From NCBI GenBank assembly GCA_030833025.1, contig JAURHZ010000124.1, positions 1-6,982 of the forward strand: a stretch of 6,982 nucleotides of DNA, read 5' to 3'. Source of the DNA: Armatimonadota bacterium (GTDB taxonomy: Bacteria > Armatimonadota > Armatimonadia > Armatimonadales > Armatimonadaceae). The translations under genes were made by a program, and so were the position numbers. Shown here piece after piece: positions 1 to 5,415 of the stretch (positions are counted from its first letter, which is position 1; every line of letters begins with the position of its first letter). The notes beneath the pieces were generated by a model that worked only from the letters and a program-made list of their open reading frames with translations, was not told the origin of the DNA and ran no database searches.

Positions 1-545
1 TCACGAGCGAGCTCAACAAAGGTGTCCAGTTTCCCGAAAGTCGCATCGATGGCATCGGCAATCCGACCACCAGGAATGCCGTTATAAAGCATCCCGGCGT
101 TGACGTGCAGCCACTCACTCATCGTCTCATCTAGGATGCGCTGCGCGAGCTCTTCACTTGCTTGCGCTTGCCACGGACGACCTGCCTCAAAGGCAAACTG
201 ATCCAACACTGCATTTGCAAAGCTATGAATCGTCAGAACCTGGGCATTGTCATACTCAGCCATCGCCTTACGGAGGCGCGTGAGGCGTAATGCCCTATCA
301 TCGCTTTCCTGCAGTTCCTCAAGCCCTGCAATGCGGTCACGCAGCGCATTCCGTAACGTCTGCTGCATTTCTGCAGCCGTCGCACGGGTAAACGTCACGA
401 CCAAAATGTCGCTGATCGCAACGCCACGCTCTTCTAGCGCACGTAACACCAGCTGGCGGATTGTGTAGGACTTGCCAGTACCAGCGGATGCTTCAATCAC
501 AGCAGACTGGGTGAGCTGCAAACTATCCGGTGCAGTGTTAAGCAT
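1..545 (-). CDS. recB: RecBCD helicase-nuclease subunit RecB, N-terminal part (runs off left edge)
   Basis: RecB is the 3'-5' SF1A helicase and nuclease subunit of RecBCD, which resects double-strand breaks in the cytoplasm. I translated this gene by hand; it has no stop inside the window and gives about 181 residues. A Walker A loop sits at residues 18-26 (EASAGTGKS), very close to the EASAGTGKT of known RecB proteins. Motif Ia follows at about 47-60 (ILVVTFTRATAAEM). A TIHSF motif at 105-109 matches the RecB/UvrD-family 'TIH.F' segment. The rest of the helicase and the C-terminal nuclease lie outside the window. The start is the ATG at 545-543, inside the last codons of recC, with AAGG directly upstream, so translation is probably coupled to recC. 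AddA is the main alternative, but the EASAGTGKS form and the RecC-type partner favour RecB. Confidence 0.93.
   Translation of the reverse strand, partial: MLNTAPDSLQLTQSAVIEASAGTGKSYTIRQLVLRALEERGVAISDILVVTFTRATAAEMQQTLRNALRDRIAGLEELQESDDRALRLTRLRKAMAEYDNAQVLTIHSFANAVLDQFAFEAGRPWQAQASEELAQRILDETMSEWLHVNAGMLYNGIPGGRIADAIDATFGKLDTFVELAR
538..545 (-). other. recC stop / recB start overlap
   Basis: The recC stop TAA (540-538) and the recB ATG (545-543) overlap by eight bases in different frames. An AAGG motif next to the ATG is the only nearby ribosome binding signal. Overlaps of this kind usually indicate translational coupling, which would keep RecB and RecC in matched amounts. The coupling is inferred; the overlap itself is read directly from the sequence. 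Confidence 0.85.
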
Positions 546-3500
546 CCTTGGTGCCTTGATCCTTTACTGTCTTCGTTGGGGCGATGCCATTTACGCAGGC
601 GACCATTTTTAAGAACACCTCCCACTCGTCGGTTCTCGTGAATGACTGCTGATCCAAGTAGCGTCGCGTTTCGACATCCCACTTCTCAACCCGAGTATCA
701 AGTTCCGTTTCGATGGTTTCAAACTCAATCGCTTTTGAGCCATCCCCCCAGCTAGAGACCTTGAGATCATCGACGTAGACAGGAAGACAGACATTGCGGT
801 TAGCAGCGGCAAGAGCCATACATTTGCTCTGGAGGTCAGCATAATCAGACTCGCCGAGCGGGACTTCAATCGTGTAGATATCTTCCTTTGGATCCCGGAT
901 GTTGACGATGATTAGCTTGAAGCACTTCTCGGTTGGGCGCTTTGGCAGGAAAAGCCACCGGGCAAGTGCTCGCCACAGATACCGGTCGTGCTTTCCAGAT
1001 GGCTTTCCCGAGTTCACCGTAAAGACATAGCCGTTTTGCCAAGTGTCACGAACATTGCCAACGATTCCCGGGACCTGCCCCGTCGAGAAGCGCACCGGTT
1101 TACGTAGCGGTCCAAGTGCTTGCTGAACCGCATCACACGTTTCACTCAGCTGCTCCAGGCGTTCAAGCGTTCGATCACGCATAAACTTGGCATTTGATTC
1201 CGTCACCAATGCCTCACGTCGGATATCACCCCAAACACGCTCAAGCGCCTTCAGTAACGGAATACCTTCGCGCATTGCTTCATCCCAAACGCGCTTAACG
1301 GCTACATCACGGATATCAGGAGCAAAGCTGTCATCATCCTCAGGATTGTCGACACTTGCGATACGCATATCTCGTCCAGCGCTCAGGTGATGCCTTGCTG
1401 GGTTACTGAATAAGTCCTCAAATGACTTTGCCGACACGCGCGCAGCTGACAGATCTGATTCCTGCTCTTCCACTGTATTCGATGCAAGCGTCTCCGCTCG
1501 GACAGTTGCCGGTGGGCGCGCATCAGCCAGATGTTCCGTACCTGCACACTCCCCAAAGCGCACCCGGCGGTCACGGGCATATAGAATCCGCTCAAACCAG
1601 GGGAACGCCGCACGGTTGACGATGAGTCCTTTTCCGCCTTCTGGGAACGCTTCCACGATGTCGCGAAGTGGTACGGACATATCCCGGTGCGTCGCATTCG
1701 CGGCATCCCGGCCCGTGTAGTAAAACCAGAGCTTGTCGACAGCCGTCGTGATTACTTCCAGTAATGCAAGGCGATCAATCTGCGCAGGAGATGCATCCAA
1801 ACGGTTATCCCGCTTGTAGTGTTCCGCTGAGGCCTGCGTCAGGTCAAAGCCAAGGGGTTGGCGCCTGGCAGGAAATGTATCCTGCGACATCCCGAGAATA
1901 CACACCACGCGACTTGAAATGCCTCTTGCCTGCGCAAGCGGTACTACTGTGACAGCCTCAAAGAGCGCTCTCCCACGCGGCGTTCCTTGCTCGACTAAAC
2001 GCTGGCGGAGCAGGACCCGAAAATCTTGAAAATTGAGCTCATAATCTCGGGCAACAAGGACCCGATCAGCTTGCTGTAAGAGACCCGACAGGGCATACCG
2101 TATTGCCGTGATGTGGTCGTCATCGGATGGCTGCCCGGAACGACATCCGATTTGCTGATCGATGATGTCGGAGACAGTTGTTACCCATCCCGAAAGCGTA
2201 AGTTTTAAGGTAGCGGTCTTCGTTAGCAGTATCAGGATGTCCGAGAGCGGTCCAATAATGTGCCCAAGCCCACGCGATTCCACCGCCCCAACGCCTCCGA
2301 CACCTAGAAGCGAATAGTCACCAGAGCCATGCATCGAAAACTCATCATTGGGTGCAATGACCAAGCCCATCGCAACCCGGTCCAGCCATTCATCCCAGGT
2401 ACCTGATGCATCCGGCGTAACGCCCGTCCAAACCGCTTCGACATCGGACGAGCGCTCCTGTTGGCTAAATCCGTAGCGTGCGCCTCCTTCGGCAAGAATG
2501 ACTTTTAGTGCATCTACGTCATCGGGCTCGAGGCCATGCCGCGCAAGCCAGCACGGATTTTGGACGATGCCCAAGAGGTCTGAGCGCCGCAAGCGGCCGC
2601 CGATGTTATCCATGATGCGTTGAAAGAGTGCGGGTACGGGGCTTGCAACGCCAACACCATCGCCAATCAGTGCCCAAGGAAGGTCAATGGGAGTCGAAAA
2701 TACCCTCTCGATATGCGGTAGGTACGCAGAAAGGTCCGGTGCAGTGATGACGACATCGCGTGGGTGTAACGTTGGATCATCGTGGAGCGCGAGCAAGATG
2801 TCATCCCGGAGGCACTCCAGCTCACGAACAGTAGACCAGCAGGAGTTGACGATCAACGAGTCATCATTTGGATCTGATAGTGCACTTTCCGAGATGTCCG
2901 GATTGTTTGCAAGAATGGACTGCTGCAAACCACCAAGGCGTGTTGTAAGGTTTGGCTCGCGAAACGCCTCACCGCCATAAACGGTGTGGATGTCTACGCC
3001 ACGTTTTAGAAGCGCATCTTCGGTGTCGATCAGAAAGGCTTGCTCATTGCGCGAAAGGAGACCAAGACTTGAGAGGACAGGGCTTGCAAATGCTGCTGCG
3101 CCATCGGCGACCGCGGATGACAACATAAGTTGTTTTCGTGTCGGATTGTCGGCAAAGAATTCTCGGCATGGAGAAAGCAATATCTGAAGGACATTGACAT
3201 TTGGTTGTGCAGCGAGAGCCTGCACCCAGCGATAGTCGATGAGCGGGAGAAAGGCACCTCCAACGATTGCAATTGGGCCGGAGGCACCGATGCTGTCATC
3301 CGATAACGGCACGGTATCGCTGGCGGCGAGTGGAGCTGCAAGTCCGGCTTTCTTCCAGACACGCTGAACCAGCTCTGCCTGCCAGTGGACATCGGGGGAT
3401 GCGAGAGGTGGAACGACACCATTAATGAAGTCCAGTAACATCGATGGGCGTTGTTTGTCATAAAAACGTATTAGGCGTGTCAGCTGTCCAGCGAGCTCCA

Positions 3501-3849
3501 TCCGGGAGCCACGGTTGGCTGACAGCCACGCTTGCACAGGCCGCCAAACCGGGTCATCGACACCGATTTCATCAAGAACATTTGCGATCACCGCTTCCAA
3601 CAGCACATCGTGGCAAGTGTGCTCATCCGGCACCCCACAAAAATGACGCCTTGCCGCGAACTCTTCCATGAACGTGACGGCCATGACGTTGCCCAAATGG
3701 CGTGCCAGCGCCTGACGCAGCCACGTCCGGATGACTTTGTTGGGGACAACAATGATGGCAGGGCGTGCCAGTGTCCGGGTACTGATATGTTCAGCGAGCG
3801 TCGGGATGAGGTTGGTATAGTCGTTGGTTGGGATGATTTGCCAGGGCAT
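538..3849 (-). CDS. recC: RecBCD helicase-nuclease subunit RecC
   Basis: RecC is the non-catalytic subunit of RecBCD that splits the DNA strands and, in characterised enzymes, recognises Chi. The product is 1103 residues, close to the 1122 of E. coli RecC. RecC-like blocks seen by eye are: an inactive helicase start at about 30-50 (PAIIVVPNKVIRTWLRQAL); a strong block at 331-384 with RELE, DDPTLHPRDVVI and APDLSAYLPHIERVF; and 631-670 with VVCILGMSQDTFP and PLGFDL. The 806-822 stretch (SAKSFEDLFSNPARHHL) resembles the start of the C-terminal inactive nuclease fold. I see no nuclease catalytic motif and no AddB-type iron-sulfur cysteine pattern, which argues for RecC over AddB. The ATG at 3849 has only a weak GAGA site six bases upstream (3856-3859). 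The stop overlaps the recB start. A terminator upstream isolates it from the pilin-like operon, so it should have its own promoter in 3850-3946. Confidence 0.92.
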   Translation of the reverse strand: MPWQIIPTNDYTNLIPTLAEHISTRTLARPAIIVVPNKVIRTWLRQALARHLGNVMAVTFMEEFAARRHFCGVPDEHTCHDVLLEAVIANVLDEIGVDDPVWRPVQAWLSANRGSRMELAGQLTRLIRFYDKQRPSMLLDFINGVVPPLASPDVHWQAELVQRVWKKAGLAAPLAASDTVPLSDDSIGASGPIAIVGGAFLPLIDYRWVQALAAQPNVNVLQILLSPCREFFADNPTRKQLMLSSAVADGAAAFASPVLSSLGLLSRNEQAFLIDTEDALLKRGVDIHTVYGGEAFREPNLTTRLGGLQQSILANNPDISESALSDPNDDSLIVNSCWSTVRELECLRDDILLALHDDPTLHPRDVVITAPDLSAYLPHIERVFSTPIDLPWALIGDGVGVASPVPALFQRIMDNIGGRLRRSDLLGIVQNPCWLARHGLEPDDVDALKVILAEGGARYGFSQQERSSDVEAVWTGVTPDASGTWDEWLDRVAMGLVIAPNDEFSMHGSGDYSLLGVGGVGAVESRGLGHIIGPLSDILILLTKTATLKLTLSGWVTTVSDIIDQQIGCRSGQPSDDDHITAIRYALSGLLQQADRVLVARDYELNFQDFRVLLRQRLVEQGTPRGRALFEAVTVVPLAQARGISSRVVCILGMSQDTFPARRQPLGFDLTQASAEHYKRDNRLDASPAQIDRLALLEVITTAVDKLWFYYTGRDAANATHRDMSVPLRDIVEAFPEGGKGLIVNRAAFPWFERILYARDRRVRFGECAGTEHLADARPPATVRAETLASNTVEEQESDLSAARVSAKSFEDLFSNPARHHLSAGRDMRIASVDNPEDDDSFAPDIRDVAVKRVWDEAMREGIPLLKALERVWGDIRREALVTESNAKFMRDRTLERLEQLSETCDAVQQALGPLRKPVRFSTGQVPGIVGNVRDTWQNGYVFTVNSGKPSGKHDRYLWRALARWLFLPKRPTEKCFKLIIVNIRDPKEDIYTIEVPLGESDYADLQSKCMALAAANRNVCLPVYVDDLKVSSWGDGSKAIEFETIETELDTRVEKWDVETRRYLDQQSFTRTDEWEVFLKMVACVNGIAPTKTVKDQGTKDA

Positions 3850-3940
3850 TTGTTGTCTCGATCGAAAGCAGTCAATTACATATCGTTACGAATGAGCCAA
3901 ATATGACACTTTTTCTAAAAATATTTTTTGCGTAGCGGCA
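3850..3940 (-). promoter_or_regulatory. AT-rich recC upstream region, probable promoter location
   Basis: This gap between the terminator and recC must hold the recC promoter if recC is transcribed independently. It contains a 12-base perfect palindrome of A/T (AAAAATATTTTT, 3917-3928) that could act as an UP-like element or simply bend DNA. On the minus strand a TTGGCT-like -35 (about 3894-3899) lies 16 bases upstream of a TAATTG-like -10; both match the sigma-70 consensus poorly. I do not claim exact promoter boxes. Confidence 0.3.
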
Positions 3941-3971
3941 TAGAAAAGCCCTCCCGGAAACCGGGAGGGCT
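3941..3971 (-). terminator. Intrinsic terminator after the small membrane protein gene
   Basis: A perfect 11-base-pair stem (3947-3957 with 3961-3971, mostly G/C) encloses a three-base AAA loop. Read on the minus strand it is followed by TTTTCT, the expected U-tract. It begins 21 bases after the stop of the gene at 3993-4265. It ends the pilin-like operon and separates it from recC. On the plus strand the trailing T run (CTTT) is weak, so it acts mainly on minus-strand transcripts. Confidence 0.9.
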
Positions 3972-3992
3972 CTTTCGTTACTAACGGACGTG

Positions 3993-4265
3993 CTATTCGC
4001 GGCTACGTCGACGTCCGATCTGACGTTGCTGTGCCGCAGGATCTTTAGCCAGAAACTCGTTCAGCTTTGCCTGTGTTGTAGGGCTGGCCGATCTTGTATC
4101 CGGGTCTCGCCGAGCCTGTGCTTCTGGGCTGTTAAATTCCCGAAGTGCTCGGGCCTCATCCATCTTCGGCTTCATAAAGCCAAAGAATGCGATACCACCA
4201 ACAACGACAACACCTACGATAATCAAGATGAACGGCGATACCGCTTTTTCCTTAAGCGATTCCAT
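3993..4265 (-). CDS. Small single-span membrane protein of unknown function
   Basis: I do not recognise this 90-residue protein. It has a short charged N-terminus (MESLKEK) and one clear transmembrane segment at about residues 11-31, rich in I/V/G/F. The rest is a hydrophilic, probably flexible tail of about 58 residues ending in an arginine cluster (RRRSRE). No lipobox cysteine is present (the protein has no cysteine at all), and no prepilin cleavage motif. The ATG at 4265 is supported by GGAGG at 4276-4272, six bases upstream. It starts 20 bases after the stop of the pilin-like gene and is followed by a terminator, so it is the last gene of a two-gene operon. The layout suggests it works with, or in the same envelope compartment as, the pilin-like protein. 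That is inference from position only. Confidence 0.8.
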   Translation of the reverse strand: MESLKEKAVSPFILIIVGVVVVGGIAFFGFMKPKMDEARALREFNSPEAQARRDPDTRSASPTTQAKLNEFLAKDPAAQQRQIGRRRSRE

Positions 4266-4271
4266 CGGGAA

Positions 4272-4276
4272 CCTCC
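4272..4276 (-). promoter_or_regulatory. Ribosome binding site of the small membrane protein gene
   Basis: GGAGG on the minus strand lies six bases before the ATG at 4265, within the 19-base gap after the pilin-like gene. This consensus site supports the short gene as real and fixes its start. Confidence 0.8.
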
Positions 4277-4284
4277 AGTTTCGA

Positions 4285-5142
4285 CTATTCGATTCCCTGT
4301 GGAACTGCTTCCAATGACCACTGCGTAGATTTGATCTGGCTAGGTTTTAGCCACTTTGCATGTCCATCGAGGAACCCGATGTTCATCCCTTGCGAGAACC
4401 GATGCGGTTCCTTGATAACAGTCGAGTTGTCGACGCGTGAGCCGCCCGAAAGGAGGAGCTGCCCGATGGTCTCAGAACCATCCAGCTGGAGCTCGGATTC
4501 ATCCGTTTTGTCACCACCGCTAAGCGATGCAAAGAATGACTCCATCGTGGCCCAGTTTGTAAAGCCTTCCTGCCAGACTGTCGTAACGGAGTTATGGAAC
4601 CAAATCGTCTCCGCCGGGGCAACGGCTTCACTCAGACTTACAAACCGCTGGGTTGACCGCGGGCCTGAACATGTACCATCGTTCCAGTTTCCTGGAGGCG
4701 TACCACCACCGGTGTTTCCAGCTGGGTCATATACGGCTGGAAAGTCATCATTCGATGAGTTCACATTGATCGTATAGCCGTAGTAAGGAGCATCCGCACG
4801 CCCGGGGGATGTAAACATTTGCATGTTCTTTGTATACGGATAGATCTGCTCGGGCCAGGTGGTCCAGTTACGGCTCCAGAGGTTTGGTGGATTGACCGTC
4901 GGTGCACCACCACATGTTCGGAGCGCAGGTGACATCAGTGCTTCATCGTAGTCCTGGATATACATCATTGAACTGGTGACAATCTGCTTGATATTGGAAA
5001 GGTCGGAGATTGCACGGGCTTTTGAACGCGCCTGAGCAAAGACTGGGAACAGGATTGCTGCAAGGATAGCAATAATTGCGATGACAACCAACAGCTCGAT
5101 GAGCGTGAACGCACCGCCTGCGTAACGTGAACGGGACTTCAT
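4285..5142 (-). CDS. Type IV pilin-like protein with N-terminal cleavage/methylation motif and DGH.KWL C-terminus (H-X9-DG/DUF1559-like)
   Basis: The 285-residue product starts MKSRSRYAGG and continues AFTLIELLVVIAIIAILAA, the type IV prepilin N-terminus: a short basic leader, a prepilin peptidase site near G10/A11, E16 of the FTLIE motif, and a hydrophobic helix to about residue 36. LFPVFAQARSKAR follows, a wording typical of the many pseudopilin-like proteins of Armatimonadota and PVC bacteria. The C-terminus has H247, then GMNIGFLDGHAKWL (D259-G260-H261), matching the H-X9-DG type region, here with 11 residues between H and DG. Such proteins are thought to be membrane-anchored and exposed outside the cytoplasm; their function is mostly unknown. 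I chose the ATG at 5142 because GGAGG (5155-5151) lies eight bases upstream. A GTG at 5157 would start five codons earlier, but that GTG runs straight into the Shine-Dalgarno sequence, so it is unlikely. Confidence 0.88.
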   Translation of the reverse strand: MKSRSRYAGGAFTLIELLVVIAIIAILAAILFPVFAQARSKARAISDLSNIKQIVTSSMMYIQDYDEALMSPALRTCGGAPTVNPPNLWSRNWTTWPEQIYPYTKNMQMFTSPGRADAPYYGYTINVNSSNDDFPAVYDPAGNTGGGTPPGNWNDGTCSGPRSTQRFVSLSEAVAPAETIWFHNSVTTVWQEGFTNWATMESFFASLSGGDKTDESELQLDGSETIGQLLLSGGSRVDNSTVIKEPHRFSQGMNIGFLDGHAKWLKPSQIKSTQWSLEAVPQGIE

Positions 5143-5150
5143 CACTAAAA

Positions 5151-5155
5151 CCTCC
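5151..5155 (-). promoter_or_regulatory. Ribosome binding site of the pilin-like gene
   Basis: A perfect GGAGG on the minus strand sits eight bases before the ATG at 5142. It decides the start, because it overlaps the beginning of the reading frame that would begin at the GTG at 5157. Confidence 0.85.
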
Positions 5156-5170
5156 ACTAGTCATAAATGC

Positions 5171-5186
5171 GAGACACCGTCGTCTC
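5171..5186 (-). promoter_or_regulatory. Small hairpin in the pilin-like gene leader
   Basis: GAGAC and GTCTC arms (5171-5175 and 5182-5186) flank a six-base loop in the untranslated leader of the pilin-like gene, 16 bases upstream of its GGAGG site. The stem is short, so it may be chance. It lies next to the longer-range stem at 5191-5224, and the two together would leave the ribosome site open. Confidence 0.35.
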
Positions 5187-5190
5187 TAAC

Positions 5191-5224
5191 GTCCGGTAGC
5201 AAGTTGCGATGGAGATAGCCGGAC
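5191..5224 (-). promoter_or_regulatory. Stem at the predicted 5' end of the pilin-like transcript
   Basis: GTCCGG and CCGGAC (5191-5196 and 5219-5224) pair perfectly around a 22-base loop that holds a small inner dyad (GCAA.TTGC). On the minus strand the outer arm begins about where transcription should start if TATGAT at 5236-5231 is the -10 box. This would give the mRNA a base-paired 5' end. It does not match a riboswitch class I can recall. Seen: the dyad. Inferred: the RNA structure. Confidence 0.4.
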
Positions 5225-5229
5225 AGCGG

Positions 5230-5243
5230 CATCATACATGATG
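5230..5243. promoter_or_regulatory. Inverted repeat over a predicted -10 box of the pilin-like gene
   Basis: CATCAT-AC-ATGATG is a perfect six-base inverted repeat. On the minus strand it contains TATGAT (5236-5231), a five-of-six match to the sigma-70 -10 box, placed 88 bases upstream of the chosen start codon. The -35 position (TTATTT near 5259-5254) is a poor match, so the promoter may need an activator or another sigma factor. The dyad over the -10 could be an operator. Confidence 0.4.
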
Positions 5244-5251
5244 AATGTTAA

Positions 5252-5278
5252 GTAAATAAACTATTTATAGTTGTTTAC
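5252..5278. promoter_or_regulatory. AT-rich interrupted inverted repeat, possible operator
   Basis: The core is AACTAT-TT-ATAGTT (5259-5272), perfect six-base arms around two bases. It is flanked by GTAAA (5252-5256) and TTTAC (5274-5278), giving a nested dyad that is asymmetric by one base. It covers the expected -35 region of the pilin-like promoter. Its size and symmetry suit a dimeric regulator, but AT-rich DNA yields such dyads by chance more often than GC-rich DNA. Confidence 0.4.
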
Positions 5279-5281
5279 ATA

Positions 5282-5304
5282 TCAGGAGACAACTTATCGC
5301 CTGA
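5282..5304. promoter_or_regulatory. Inverted repeat with 8-base arms, possible operator
   Basis: TCAGGAGA (5282-5289) and TCGCCTGA (5297-5304) are inverted copies with one mismatch, seven bases apart. It lies between the AT-rich dyad and the start of the plus-strand gene, upstream of TACAAT (5336-5341), which is a possible -10 for that gene. No properly spaced -35 is seen for TACAAT: TTGTCA at 5306-5311 is 24 bases away, too far. Confidence 0.35.
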
Positions 5305-5353
5305 CTTGTCAACGGCTTCACAAGGTGATTAAGGCTACAATGCAATTGAATTC

Positions 5354-5380
5354 GCGTTGTTGTCATCGGTGACAGCACGC
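5354..5380 (+). promoter_or_regulatory. Leader hairpin upstream of the DUF1549 gene
   Basis: On the plus strand GCG-T-TGTTGTCA pairs with TGACAGCA-CGC around a four-base TCGG loop. That makes about 11 pairs including one G-U, with one bulged T at 5357. It ends 19 bases before the AGGAG site. No U-run follows, so it is not a classical terminator. It could protect the mRNA, bind a regulator or affect ribosome access. Confidence 0.45.
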
Positions 5381-5399
5381 ACAGCAATCAGATGCACAC

Positions 5400-5404
5400 A
5401 GGAG
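5400..5404 (+). promoter_or_regulatory. Ribosome binding site of the DUF1549 gene
   Basis: AGGAG lies 11 bases upstream of the ATG at 5416, slightly longer than usual spacing. An in-frame GTG at 5404 overlaps this site and is therefore a less likely start. Confidence 0.6.
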
Positions 5405-5415
5405 TGCTGAAAACC

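Noticed and set aside
3532..3906. Plus-strand open frame of 124 codons spanning the recC start
   Set aside because: It is antisense to the RecC N-terminus, has no convincing ribosome site and shows no recognisable motif.
3990..4328. Plus-strand open frame of 112 codons opposite the small membrane protein
   Set aside because: The minus strand has a consensus ribosome site, a coherent membrane segment and a terminator right after its stop; the plus frame has none of these.
4331..4777. Plus-strand open frame of 148 codons
   Set aside because: It lies antisense to the pilin-like gene, whose N- and C-terminal motifs and ribosome site prove the minus strand is coding.
5143..5157. GTG start for the pilin-like gene, five codons upstream
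   Set aside because: The GTG overlaps the GGAGG site that serves the ATG at 5142, and no separate ribosome site exists for it.
5143..5224. Riboswitch of the c-di-GMP (GEMM) type in the pilin-like leader
   Set aside because: CGCAA and CCGG pieces are suggestive, but the characteristic AGGGCAAA segment and the paired architecture are missing.
5306..5341. TTGTCA...TACAAT as a sigma-70 promoter for the DUF1549 gene
   Set aside because: The spacing of 24 bases is too long for a working -35/-10 pair. TACAAT alone may be a -10, but this is too weak to call.
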